From: Cellulomonas denverensis
GTDB taxonomy: Bacteria; Actinomycetota; Actinomycetes; Actinomycetales; Cellulomonadaceae
NCBI RefSeq assembly: GCF_012396125.1
Contig: NZ_JAAXOX010000001.1
Location: 496,001-560,000 of the forward strand
Direction of reading: 5' to 3'
DNA: 64,000 nt
Program-made: the position numbers and the translations under genes
The notes under the pieces: generated by a model
What the model was told of the DNA's origin: nothing
Databases searched by the model: none
The model's input: the letters and a program-made list of their open reading frames with translations, nothing else
In this document: positions 8,134 through 17,003 of the stretch, one piece after another
Numbering within the stretch: the stretch's first letter is position 1
How the letters are laid out: each line of letters begins with the position of its first letter

Positions 8134-9375
8134 GTGACTGACACCTGGCACACCGACGGACGCCTGCATCACGGCGTCGGCATCGAGGACACCTTCATCC
8201 CGGCCGAGCGGGTCGGGCAACGCAAACTCGACGAGTACGAGTTGACCCAGCACTACCACCACTGGCGCGAGGATCTGCGGTTGGCGGCGGAGTCCGGAGC
8301 CACCCTGATCCGCTGGGGCTCGCCCTGGTATCTGGTCGAGCCGGAGGAGGGCCGGTTCGACTTCCGGTGGCTGGACGAGGTGATGGCCGAGATGCGAGCG
8401 CTGGGACTGCACTGCGTCCTGGACGTCATGCACTACGGCACCCCACTCTGGCTCGCGAACGCGTTCCTCGATCCGCGCTACCCCGAGTTGGTCGCCCGGT
8501 ACGCCGCCGCGGTCGCCGAGCGGTACCCCGGCGTGGTGGACGACCTCACCCCGCTGAACGAGCCGATGGTGAACGCGATCTGGTGCGGCCGCGACGGGAG
8601 ATGGCCCCCGTACCTGACCGGCGACGACGGCCTGGTGAGCGTGCTGATCCCGCTGGCCCGGGGCATGGTCGCCACCCAGCGGGCGGTCGCCGCCGTGCGG
8701 CCCGGCCTCCGGTTCGTGCACGTCGACGCCGGGTTCATCTTCGAGGGCAACGGTCCGGGCGGGCTGAGCCTCGCCGACGGGGAGTCGTGGCGGTTCCTCG
8801 CCCTCGACCTGATCACCGGCCGGGTCGATCCCGATCACCCGCTGTACGACTACTTGGTGCAGCACGGTGCTCGGGAGGAGGACCTGGCCGCTCTGCGCCG
8901 GGACGCCGTCCAGCCCGACGTGGTCGGCGTGAACTACTACCCCGCGTTCACCACCCAGGCGGTGACCGCCGACGGCGCCGAGTCCCCGGTGGAGGCCGGC
9001 ACCGCGGGACTGGTCGAGTTGCTCGGGGTATACCACCGGCGGTACGACCTGCCGCTGGCGATCACCGAGACGTCGCGGGCCACCCGGGACGTCGCCGCGA
9101 AGGCACAGTGGGTGGACGACCTGCTGGACACCGTCGCGCAGGTCCGCGCCGAGGGCGTCCCGGTGACCGCGGTGTTCTGGTTCCCGCTGCTCGACCTGGT
9201 GGACTGGTCGTACCGGGACGGCACCGCGCCCGCCGACGAGTACCTGATGCCGTTCGGGCTGGTCGATCTGGTCCGGGGGCCGGACAACGTGCTGGCACGG
9301 GTCCCGAACGCGGCGTATGACCGCTGGCGCACTCGGGTGACGACCACGGGAGGGTCCTCCGCGCATCGGGCGTGA
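8134..9375 (+). CDS. Glycoside hydrolase family 1-like beta-glycosidase
   Basis: A 413-residue (beta/alpha)8 glycosidase of clan GH-A, somewhat shorter than typical GH1 enzymes (440-480). The acid/base glutamate is in the motif TPLNEP (E143) and the nucleophile in ITETS (E312). No signal peptide is present, consistent with cytosolic hydrolysis of the imported sugar. It starts with GTG at 8134, seven bases after the MalG-type permease, and closes the operon. The absence of the usual long GH1 C-terminal loops suggests a divergent subfamily, sometimes annotated simply as family 1. Its exact substrate is not evident. Confidence 0.8.
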   Translation: MTDTWHTDGRLHHGVGIEDTFIPAERVGQRKLDEYELTQHYHHWREDLRLAAESGATLIRWGSPWYLVEPEEGRFDFRWLDEVMAEMRALGLHCVLDVMHYGTPLWLANAFLDPRYPELVARYAAAVAERYPGVVDDLTPLNEPMVNAIWCGRDGRWPPYLTGDDGLVSVLIPLARGMVATQRAVAAVRPGLRFVHVDAGFIFEGNGPGGLSLADGESWRFLALDLITGRVDPDHPLYDYLVQHGAREEDLAALRRDAVQPDVVGVNYYPAFTTQAVTADGAESPVEAGTAGLVELLGVYHRRYDLPLAITETSRATRDVAAKAQWVDDLLDTVAQVRAEGVPVTAVFWFPLLDLVDWSYRDGTAPADEYLMPFGLVDLVRGPDNVLARVPNAAYDRWRTRVTTTGGSSAHRA

Positions 9376-9451
9376 TCCGGGCCGCCGGTGTGCTGGAGAC
9401 AAGCTCCTCGAACGGCCACCATCCGGCGCCGGTCCCCGCCACGATGGGCAC

Positions 9452-10090
9452 ATGCTCACTCTCAGCCCACGCCTGGCGACGCTGCTCTCCCCCGAGCACA
9501 CCGAGGACGCGACCGCACTGCTGCGAACGTACTTCGCGCCACGCTCCGAGGGTGGGTTCACCGGTGCGTACTTCGAGCACGGGATCGAGCGCGACCCCGA
9601 CGAGTTCACCGCCGACGACCTGGTCGCCGTCTCGATGCTCTCGGTGTCGATCCCCGGCAGAGCCGCGATCGAGCTCCTGCACAACCGCCGCACGGAACTG
9701 AACGCGCTGCTCCGTGCGGTCGGGCCGGACCGCCCGCTCGCCGACCTGACCGAGGACGAGGTCGGCGACGGGTGGGCGGTCCGGCCGCTCTACCGCGCTC
9801 TGCTGGGCATCCCCGGCATCGGCGAGACCAGGGCCACCAAGCTCCTCGCCCGCAAACGGCCCCACCTGGTGCCGATCCTGGACAGCGTGGTCAGCCGCGA
9901 GCTCGGGATCGTCAAGGGCCGCTATTGGCAGCCGCTGCACGCCTGGCTGGTCGCGGACGACCGAGCCGGGCACCGGCGGTTGGAGGACCTCCGGGCCGAG
10001 GCGGGCCTTGCCCCGTCGGTCTCCGCGCTGCGGGTGTTCGACGTGCTGGCCTGGACCGTCGGCCGCCAGGCCGGCTCGGACACGCTGTGA
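9452..10090 (+). CDS. DUF6308-like protein with helix-hairpin-helix motif
   Basis: A 212-residue soluble protein. Residues about 113-135 form a helix-hairpin-helix (LLGIPGIGETRATKLLARKR), a non-specific DNA-binding element found in glycosylases and repair proteins. The arrangement of helices before and after it resembles the small actinobacterial DUF6308 family, which is a memory-based call. It has no catalytic aspartate in the usual HhH-GPD position that I can identify with certainty. It stands alone between the GH1 gene and a lipoprotein gene. A nucleic-acid-related role is possible but unproven. Confidence 0.65.
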   Translation: MLTLSPRLATLLSPEHTEDATALLRTYFAPRSEGGFTGAYFEHGIERDPDEFTADDLVAVSMLSVSIPGRAAIELLHNRRTELNALLRAVGPDRPLADLTEDEVGDGWAVRPLYRALLGIPGIGETRATKLLARKRPHLVPILDSVVSRELGIVKGRYWQPLHAWLVADDRAGHRRLEDLRAEAGLAPSVSALRVFDVLAWTVGRQAGSDTL

Positions 10091-10169
10091 CGGCCGCAGA
10101 CTTCCGCGAGGTCGATGCCGCGCTCCCCGATTCGCCCGAGGGGTGGCCCGCCGCGATCTGGGTCTGACC

Positions 10170-10198
10170 GGGGTCCGTTCGGGGTCCGATCGGGGTCC
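10170..10198 (+). repeat. 11-bp tandem repeat upstream of the DUF2807 lipoprotein gene
   Basis: Two and a half copies of GGGGTCCGnTC occur head to tail with an 11-base period, about one helical turn. They start 108 bases before the lipoprotein start codon. Such phased direct repeats are typical of response-regulator sites, but no regulator gene is adjacent. Confidence 0.6.
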
Positions 10199-10277
10199 TC
10201 CCCGATGTGGCCGCACCCGCGCCACTGCCAGGCTGATGCCAGCCGCAGGACATGCCCCACGACCGAGGAGACACACG

Positions 10278-10997
10278 ATGGCACGCCGGACGATCACCGC
10301 AGCAGCGACGGCGACGGGGGTCCTGGCCGTCCTCGCCCTGACCGGGTGCGTGGTCGAGTCCGCCGGGCCGACCGAGACCCGCAACGTCGAGATCGAGGAC
10401 GTCAGCGCCATCGACCTGCGCACCTCCGGCGACCTCACCATCCGCCGTGGCGACACCCCGTCGCTCACGATCACCGCCGGCGAGCGCACCCAGGACCGGC
10501 TGACCAGCGAGGTGCGCAACGGGGTCCTGGTCCTGGACGCCCGCGGCGACTTCGGCATCCGGATCGGCGGTTCGATCAGCTACGAGCTGGTGGTCACCGA
10601 GCTCAGCGACCTGGTGGTCGCGGGCTCCGGGGATGTCAGTGCGTCCGACGTGGTCGGTGCCGACGGGTTGCAGGTGCAGATCGAGGGTTCGGGCGACGTC
10701 GACATCGACCAGATCGACACCGCTGATGTGTGGGTGTCCGTCGAGGGATCGGGCGGGGTCGACCTGTCCGGGCGGGCCGACGGGGCCGGGGTCAGCATCG
10801 AGGGCTCCGGCGGCGTCGACCTCGGCGACCTGGCGGTGGCCGAGGCGGATGTCTCGATCGAGGGCTCCGGGGAGGTCGAGGTCGACGCCCGGGACCGGTT
10901 GGCGGTCTCGATCAGCGGGTCGGGATCGGTCCGCTACTCCGGCAACCCCGACCTGACCCAGGACATCTCCGGGTCGGGCGACGTGCGGCAGGGCTGA
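10278..10997 (+). CDS. DUF2807 (head GIN domain) lipoprotein
   Basis: A 239-residue predicted lipoprotein. The signal ends in LTGC with the cysteine at position 24. The rest is a run of short beta strands with repeated SGSGDV/EGSGGV/EGSGEV turns roughly every 18-22 residues from about residue 115 on, the pattern of DUF2807, which folds as a short right-handed beta solenoid. GAGGAG precedes ATG 10278. The family is exported and often linked to two-component envelope regulation; the phased repeats upstream fit regulated expression. Function is unknown. Confidence 0.85.
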   Translation: MARRTITAAATATGVLAVLALTGCVVESAGPTETRNVEIEDVSAIDLRTSGDLTIRRGDTPSLTITAGERTQDRLTSEVRNGVLVLDARGDFGIRIGGSISYELVVTELSDLVVAGSGDVSASDVVGADGLQVQIEGSGDVDIDQIDTADVWVSVEGSGGVDLSGRADGAGVSIEGSGGVDLGDLAVAEADVSIEGSGEVEVDARDRLAVSISGSGSVRYSGNPDLTQDISGSGDVRQG

Positions 10998-11009
10998 CCC
11001 GCCGCCGGG

Positions 11010-11813
11010 TCATCCCAACAGCGGCCGCACCTCCGTCCCGAGCCAGGCGACCGCGGGCAACGGGTCGGCGTCGATCTGGAGCACCGGCATCGACGTCGCA
11101 CCCGCGTCCACCCAGGCGCGCAGGTACTCCGCGGTCGCCTCGGCGCCACGGGAGCGGACCGGCGGGGGCACGACGACGGTGACGCACGCGGCGACCGGCC
11201 CGCTGCGACCCACCGACGCCCGGCCCTCCGCGACGATCGCCAGCGCGCGGCGCACCTCGTCCGGGGTCGGGGTGCCCGCCAACACCACACCGTCGGCGAC
11301 CTGCCCGACCAGGTGCAGCGTCTTCGGCCCCTGCCCCGCCGCGAGCACCGGCGGGGCGGACGCCGGGGGCCAGTCGAGCGCCACGTCCGCCAGCTGCACG
11401 TACCGGCCGTCGACCGTGACCCGTTCCCCGCGCAACAGCGCCCGCAGCGCCTCGACCTGTTCCCGGAGCAGGGTCAGCGGCGAGCCGACCCGCGCACCGA
11501 CCTGGCCCATCCAGTCCTGGACGCCGTGCCCCAGCCCGGGCACCAGACGTCCAGGGAACATCCCGGCCAGGGTCGCGACCTCCATCGCAGTGAGGGCCAC
11601 GTTGCGCAGCGGCACCGGCAGCACGCCGAGCCCGACCCGCAGCCGCTCGGTCGCGCCGAGGATCGCCCCGGCCGAGGCGATCGCCGACTCCTTGAAGCAG
11701 TCCTCCCAGAGCCACATCTCCTCGATGCCCGCCGTGTCCGCGGCGCGCGCCAGCGCGAGGACCTGGGCGGGCGGGACGATCTCCGGATTGGCGACGATGC
11801 CGAGTGTGACCAT
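11010..11813 (-). CDS. LLM-class flavin-dependent oxidoreductase
   Basis: A 267-residue protein with the luciferase-like monooxygenase TIM-barrel signatures: a short N-terminal strand (MVTLGIVANPE), the loop ATERLRVGLGVLP followed by a substrate/flavin segment, and FPGRLVPGLGHG near residues 85-95. It is shorter than typical members (300-350), lacking some of the insertion. Such enzymes use reduced flavin or F420; F420-dependent forms are common in actinomycetes. The start at 11813 is chosen over an in-frame upstream ATG because the barrel begins right there. It is monocistronic and convergent with the lipoprotein gene. Confidence 0.8.
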   Translation of the reverse strand: MVTLGIVANPEIVPPAQVLALARAADTAGIEEMWLWEDCFKESAIASAGAILGATERLRVGLGVLPVPLRNVALTAMEVATLAGMFPGRLVPGLGHGVQDWMGQVGARVGSPLTLLREQVEALRALLRGERVTVDGRYVQLADVALDWPPASAPPVLAAGQGPKTLHLVGQVADGVVLAGTPTPDEVRRALAIVAEGRASVGRSGPVAACVTVVVPPPVRSRGAEATAEYLRAWVDAGATSMPVLQIDADPLPAVAWLGTEVRPLLG

Positions 11814-11892
11814 GGTCACGAACCTAGCGGCGACCTCCGACACCGGGGCCCGAGGACACCAGGGACGCCGACCACGGCGGGTCCGTTGCCAC

Positions 11893-13290
11893 TCAGCCCG
11901 ACGTGAGCCGCGCCAACAGCCGCTCCGGGCCGCCCGCCACCAGGTCTTCCCGCGCCAGCCGGAACTCGGCCACCACCCCCTCGTCCTGCCCGAGGTCGCC
12001 GAAGACCTCCCGCACCCGCAGGAACGCCCCGGGCTGCTGGTCCTCCCGGCGGGCGGCGTCCCGCAGCACCTCGGCGAACGGGTCCGCCACGTCCGCCCCG
12101 AGACTGCGCTGCGCCCAGCAGGCGAGCACCGCGGCGGCGAAGGGCACCGGTCGCCCGGCGCGGCGGTTGTCGGCGACCGCGCCCAGCACGAACCGGGGCA
12201 CCCGGTCGGAGGCGTCGGTCACCAGGCGCCGCACGGTGTCCCGGACCTGCGGGTTGGCGAACCGCTCGATTGCGGAGCGGCCGTAGCCGAGGGTGTCCAG
12301 CCCCGGGGTGACGGGCAGGGTCGGGGCCGCCTCGGCGACGTAGCCGGTCAGGAACTCCCGCACCCGGGGGTGGGCCACCGCCTCGTCGACCGTGGTCAGG
12401 CCGAGCAGCATCCCGAGGTGGCCGACCGCCTGGTGGGTGCCGTTGAGCAGCCGCAGCTTGTGCGCCTCGTAGGGTTCGACGTCTGCGACGAACTCGACCC
12501 CGACCGCCTCCAGCGCGGGCCGGCCGGTGGGGAACCGGTCCTCGACGATCCACTGCGCGAACGGTTCGCAGGTGACCGGCCAGCGATCCTCGATCCCGAG
12601 CTCGCGGCGGACCAGCTCCCGCTCGGTGTCGGTGGTCGCCGGGGTGATCCGGTCCACCATCGAGGACGGGAAGGCCACGTTCTGCTCGATCCACCGGGCC
12701 AGCCCGGCATCCCGGCCGGCCGCCACCCCGAGCACGGACCGGCGGGCCACGACGCCGTTCGCCGGGATGTTGTCGCAGGACAGCAGCGTGAACGGCAGCA
12801 GGCCCGCCGCCCGGCGGTCCGCGAGCGCATCGACCAGGAGGTCGAACGTCCCGCCGGGCTCGGCGAGCGAGGGGACGAAGTCGCCGGTGGTCCGGTCGAC
12901 CGGGTAGCCGCCCTCGGTCACGGTCAAAGTCACCAGCCGGGTGGCCGGGTCGGCGAGCCGGGACCGCACCGCGGCCAGGTCCTCCGGCAGCACCAGGAAG
13001 CCGGTCACCGCCCCGACGGTGCGGCGGGTGAGCCGGCCGTCGGGGTGGCGCTCGACCACCGAGTGCAGCAGGTCCTGCGCGGCCAGCCGGTCGCGCACCT
13101 CCGCGTCCGCCGGCCGCAGGCCGACATCGACGACCCCCCAGCCGTCCGCCTGGCCGAGCTCGGCGAGCCGGTCCAGGTACCAGGCCTGGTGCGCGCGGTG
13201 GAAGTTGCCCGGCCCCAGGTGCACCCACCCGGCGCCGAGGCGGACACGGTCGTAGCGGGGCGGGTGTGCCGTGATGTCGGTGGCGGTCAC
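11893..13290 (-). CDS. Mannitol dehydrogenase/fructuronate reductase family protein
   Basis: A 465-residue polyol-specific long-chain dehydrogenase. The N-terminal NAD-binding segment (GAGWVHLGPGNFHRAHQ) and the catalytic motif K-x4-N-x2-H (K278, N283, H286) are both visible. Members reduce fructuronate or tagaturonate (UxuB, UxaB) or oxidise mannitol or arabinitol; the neighbouring beta-helix protein and transporter favour uronate metabolism, but this is inference. It starts with GTG four bases after the stop of the beta-helix gene and ends the operon. Confidence 0.85.
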   Translation of the reverse strand: MTATDITAHPPRYDRVRLGAGWVHLGPGNFHRAHQAWYLDRLAELGQADGWGVVDVGLRPADAEVRDRLAAQDLLHSVVERHPDGRLTRRTVGAVTGFLVLPEDLAAVRSRLADPATRLVTLTVTEGGYPVDRTTGDFVPSLAEPGGTFDLLVDALADRRAAGLLPFTLLSCDNIPANGVVARRSVLGVAAGRDAGLARWIEQNVAFPSSMVDRITPATTDTERELVRRELGIEDRWPVTCEPFAQWIVEDRFPTGRPALEAVGVEFVADVEPYEAHKLRLLNGTHQAVGHLGMLLGLTTVDEAVAHPRVREFLTGYVAEAAPTLPVTPGLDTLGYGRSAIERFANPQVRDTVRRLVTDASDRVPRFVLGAVADNRRAGRPVPFAAAVLACWAQRSLGADVADPFAEVLRDAARREDQQPGAFLRVREVFGDLGQDEGVVAEFRLAREDLVAGGPERLLARLTSG

Positions 13291-13294
13291 CGGT

Positions 13295-15274
13295 TCACCA
13301 GACCCGGATCCGCGAACTGCCCGGTGCGAGGGCGGCCAGCGGTCCGGCCGGGTAGGCGCGCGCCGCCACCTTCGCCCGGCCGACCAGGTCCAGCCCGGCC
13401 ACCAGCGGGGTGCCGTCGGGCTCCTCGAAGTCGGCGTCGACGATCCGCACCCGCGGCAGGTCGGCGCCGGTCACCAGGGCGATCTGGTCCACCGCGAAGG
13501 TCTCCGGCAGGTCGGCCTCCAGGTACACCGCGTCCCCGTGGTCCACCACCCGCACGGTGGCGCCCTCGGTGAGCACCAGCGCGTCGGCCTCACGGGCGTA
13601 CGGCCGGGCACCACCGGCATACACGTTCAGGTGCACGCTGGCGGGCTGGAGCCGGCCGTGGAACCGCTCGTGGTCGCCGTCCTCCTGGTCGATCGCCGCC
13701 ACGTACTCCTCCAGCGAGGCCGGGTAGCCGTCGTACCCGTGGGTGCCGTACCGGGCCGCCGGCCGCCAGCGGTTGTCCGGCGCATAGGCCTGCTCCACGT
13801 CACCGCCGAGGAAGACGTTGCCCAGGTAGCGGTCGTCCCCGCCGTGCACCACGGCGAACCCGGCCACCTGGGTCGAGTGCGGGCGGTGGTACGGCGTGGC
13901 GCGTTCGAGCACCTGCTGCAACGCGACGGTCCCGCCGACCAGGTTGTTGATGAACGCCCCGCCCTGGCTGAACAGCTCCAGCGAGACCCGGGAGGCGAGC
14001 ACGTTGTGGTCGACCACGTAGGGGCCGTGGCTGACCTCGACGAACAGGTCCCGGGTGTTGGCGTACATCAGGTTCCGGGTGACCCGGGTGCCCTGGGTCT
14101 GCCAGTCCAGCCAGATGCCGAGCGTCGAGTCGTGGATCCGGTTGTGCTCGATCCGCACGTCGATCGCGGCGTGCAGCTTGATCCCGGCGATCTCGTGGCC
14201 GAAGAACTCGCGCTTGGTCGCGATGTGGTGGATGTGGTTGTCCTCGATGGTGGAGAACACCGCGCCGAGGTGCCCGACCACGCCGTTCTGCCCGCAGTCG
14301 AAGATGGTGTTCCGGCGCACGATGTGCGACCCGATGTGCTCTCGATCCCAGCCGATCTGGCGGGCGGCGAACACCGATTCCAGCTGGTACTGGTAACCGG
14401 GCTTGTCCCCGCGGAGCGTGGCGAAGTTGTGGCCGGTGGAGATCTCCTTGCCCAGCGAGACCGCCGAGCACTTGGCGTCGTGAATGACGTTGTCCTCGAT
14501 GATCCAGCCGCGCGCCCAGTTCGGGCCGATCAACCCGGGCTGGTCGGCGGTCGGCGGGGTCCACGGGGTGGCCGCCTGTGCGAGTTCGAAGCCGCGCACG
14601 GTGATCCAGTCCAGGTGGTGCTCGACCGGGTAGAACACGCTGCGCCGCACGTTGATCTCGACCAGCGCGGTCCGGGGGTCGGCGTCCTGGAAGTTGGCCC
14701 AGATGGTGGTGGTGCGGTCCCCGACCTCGGCGAACCACACGTGACGGGTGGCGTCCGGGTCCAGCGGCTCGGCGGTGCCGGTCCAGCCGTCCCGGGTCGA
14801 GGTCCGCGCGGGCGGGTCGGACACCGCCGCCCGGTCGTGCACCTCGTAGAAGCTCCGGCCGTCCAGGTACACCTCACCGAGGTGGGCGCGCTCGCCGGTG
14901 GGCGGCGGGACGATCCAGTCGCCGTCGACGGTCTCGGCGAACGGGTTGAAGTCGCCGAACAGCGCGTTCGGCACCTCGGCCCGCCAGACCCCCGGCTCCT
15001 CGGGCGTCCAGTCGGTGACCGGCTCGGCACCGGTGATCAGCACGTGCTCGCCCTCGGCGGCCTCGTAGGTGATCCGGCGCTGGTCGCTGAGGCCACCGCG
15101 GGCGGGCTTGACCCACTCGCGGTAGACGCCCTCGTGCACCCGGACGGTGTCGCCGGGCCGGGCGAGCGCGGCGGCCCGGCCGATCGTGCGCAGGGGGGAG
15201 AGTGCGGTGCCGTCCGCGGAGTCGGATCCGGACACGGCGACGTGAATGACGCTCACGGGAGATCTGCCTTTCAT
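13295..15274 (-). CDS. Right-handed parallel beta-helix (pectate-lyase-like) protein
   Basis: A 659-residue protein that opens SVIHVAVSGSDSADGT, the DUF1565-type start of pectin-lyase-fold proteins, and then shows many short strand-turn repeats with the pattern IxxNxIHxxxxxGIxL (for example EHNRIHDSTLGIWL), typical of a right-handed parallel beta-helix. There is no evident signal peptide, so it may act on imported oligosaccharides. A GTG at 15256 with AAAGG ten bases upstream is an equally plausible start. It lies between the transporter permease and the dehydrogenase. It could be a polysaccharide lyase, epimerase or glycosidase; the active site is not identified. Confidence 0.8.
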   Translation of the reverse strand: MKGRSPVSVIHVAVSGSDSADGTALSPLRTIGRAAALARPGDTVRVHEGVYREWVKPARGGLSDQRRITYEAAEGEHVLITGAEPVTDWTPEEPGVWRAEVPNALFGDFNPFAETVDGDWIVPPPTGERAHLGEVYLDGRSFYEVHDRAAVSDPPARTSTRDGWTGTAEPLDPDATRHVWFAEVGDRTTTIWANFQDADPRTALVEINVRRSVFYPVEHHLDWITVRGFELAQAATPWTPPTADQPGLIGPNWARGWIIEDNVIHDAKCSAVSLGKEISTGHNFATLRGDKPGYQYQLESVFAARQIGWDREHIGSHIVRRNTIFDCGQNGVVGHLGAVFSTIEDNHIHHIATKREFFGHEIAGIKLHAAIDVRIEHNRIHDSTLGIWLDWQTQGTRVTRNLMYANTRDLFVEVSHGPYVVDHNVLASRVSLELFSQGGAFINNLVGGTVALQQVLERATPYHRPHSTQVAGFAVVHGGDDRYLGNVFLGGDVEQAYAPDNRWRPAARYGTHGYDGYPASLEEYVAAIDQEDGDHERFHGRLQPASVHLNVYAGGARPYAREADALVLTEGATVRVVDHGDAVYLEADLPETFAVDQIALVTGADLPRVRIVDADFEEPDGTPLVAGLDLVGRAKVAARAYPAGPLAALAPGSSRIRVW

Positions 15275-15285
15275 CGAGGGGTGGG

Positions 15286-16119
15286 TCACTTGCCGAAGCC
15301 GGCCGTCAGGCCCGACACGAGCTGGCGGCGCCCGAGGATGTACGCCGCCAGGATCGGCAGCACCGACAGCACCACGGCGGCCAGCACCGCGGGGATGTCC
15401 ACCGAGAACGCCCCCTGGAAGGACCACAGGGACAGCGGGAGCACCCGGGTCTCGGAGCTCTGGGTGAGCACCAGCGGGAACAGGAAGCCGTTCCAGACCT
15501 GGAGCGCGTTGTAGACGCCGACGGTCACGATCGCCGGCCGGGTCAGCGGGATCGCCAGGTCCCACAGCGTGCGCCACTCCCCCGCGCCGTCCATCCGCAT
15601 CGACTCGAACAGCTCACCGGGCACGTCCCGCAGGAAGTTGGTCAGGATCAGCACCGACAGCGGGATCGCGAACGCGATCGACGGCAGGATCAGGGCCCAC
15701 AGGGTGTCGTAGAGCCCGAGCTTCACGATCAGGTAGTAGACCGGGATGATCGTCGCCTGGATCGGGATCGCGATGCCGAGCAGGAACACCTGGAACAGCC
15801 GCCCGGTCGACCGGCGCCGGGAGCGGACCACGACGTAGGACGCCATCAGCGACACCGCGAGGATCACCACCACCGAGGCCGCCGTCACGATCACGGAGTT
15901 GCCGAAGTAGCGCAGGAAGTCGTTCTGCAGCACCCGGGTGTAGGCGTCGATGCTCGGGTTCGACGGCCAGGACAGCGGGTTCTCGGAGTAGTAGTCGGAC
16001 TGCGGCCGCAGACTGGTGACCACGATCGCGTAGACCGGCAGGATCACGATCGCCAGCCAGATCCAGCCGGCCAGGCCACCGAGGATGTTCGGCCGGCTCC
16101 CGGCGGTGCGCCGCGCCAT
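15286..16119 (-). CDS. ABC sugar transporter permease (MalG type)
   Basis: A 277-residue permease with six helices and the coupling loop FESMRMDGAGEWRTLWDLAIP near residue 185. Its ATG shares one base with the stop of the preceding permease, showing translational coupling. Together with the two genes upstream it forms the importer of the second sugar locus. Confidence 0.9.
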   Translation of the reverse strand: MARRTAGSRPNILGGLAGWIWLAIVILPVYAIVVTSLRPQSDYYSENPLSWPSNPSIDAYTRVLQNDFLRYFGNSVIVTAASVVVILAVSLMASYVVVRSRRRSTGRLFQVFLLGIAIPIQATIIPVYYLIVKLGLYDTLWALILPSIAFAIPLSVLILTNFLRDVPGELFESMRMDGAGEWRTLWDLAIPLTRPAIVTVGVYNALQVWNGFLFPLVLTQSSETRVLPLSLWSFQGAFSVDIPAVLAAVVLSVLPILAAYILGRRQLVSGLTAGFGK

Positions 16120-17003
16120 CACACGCCCTCCATCTGCGAGTCCATCCGGTTGGACCCGGACAGCCGGTTGAGTCCCAGGGAGACCGCCAGCCCGACGGCG
16201 ACCAGGATCACGGCGATCACGCTGGCCTTGCCCATGTCGTAGCTGCGGAACCCGGTCAGGTACATGTCGAGCGGCAGGATCCGGGTCGCGTTGCCCGGGC
16301 CACCGTTGGTCAGGACGAAGATCAGGTCGAAGTAGGTCAGCGACCCCACGATCATCAGCGTCGAGGAGGTGATGATCGTGTACTTCAGCTGCGGCAGGGT
16401 GATCGAGAAGAACTGCTGCCGCCGGTTCGCGCCGTCCAGCAACGCCGCCTCGTACATCGACACCGGGATCTGCCGCACGCCGCCCTGGTAGAGCAGGGAG
16501 TGGAACGGCACGAAGCACCAGCCGATCACGAACAGCACCACCCACAGCGCCAGTCGCGGGTCGCCCAGCCAGTCCTGCGACAGCCAGTCGATCCCGAGCG
16601 CCTTGCCCAGCCCGAAGTTCGGGTCGAGCAGGGAGCGGAACACGATCGCCACCGCCGCGGAGGAGAACAGCAGCGGCAGGAAGTACAGCACCGACAGCAC
16701 CGCCCGGTACCGCTGGCGACCGGCCATGAACACACCGAGCAGCAGCGACACCGGCGCCTGGAACACCCAGGACACCACGGTCACGATCAGGCTCAGCCGC
16801 AGTGCGTTCAGGGTGACCGGGTCGGTCAGCGTGCGGCCCCAGTTGTCCAGGCCCGCCCACGTCACGGCGCCGAGCCCGTCCCAGTGCGTGAATGACAGCA
16901 CCAGGACGCCGACCACCGGGATCGCGGCGAAGATGCCGAAGATCACCAGCGCCGGTGCCGCCATCCACAGCGACGGTCCCGGCGTGCGGGTCGAGGCGGT
17001 CAC
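16119..17003 (-). CDS. ABC sugar transporter permease (MalF type)
   Basis: A 294-residue permease with six hydrophobic helices and the EAA-type loop MYEAALLDGANRRQQFFSI. It begins with GTG overlapping the binding-protein stop (GTGA) and ends overlapping the next ATG. No ATPase gene is present in the locus. Confidence 0.9.
   Translation of the reverse strand: MTASTRTPGPSLWMAAPALVIFGIFAAIPVVGVLVLSFTHWDGLGAVTWAGLDNWGRTLTDPVTLNALRLSLIVTVVSWVFQAPVSLLLGVFMAGRQRYRAVLSVLYFLPLLFSSAAVAIVFRSLLDPNFGLGKALGIDWLSQDWLGDPRLALWVVLFVIGWCFVPFHSLLYQGGVRQIPVSMYEAALLDGANRRQQFFSITLPQLKYTIITSSTLMIVGSLTYFDLIFVLTNGGPGNATRILPLDMYLTGFRSYDMGKASVIAVILVAVGLAVSLGLNRLSGSNRMDSQMEGV

Noticed and set aside
11179..13572. Plus-strand open frame of about 800 codons
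   Set aside because: It lies antisense to the LLM oxidoreductase and dehydrogenase genes, both of which have clear motifs, and has shadow-like composition.
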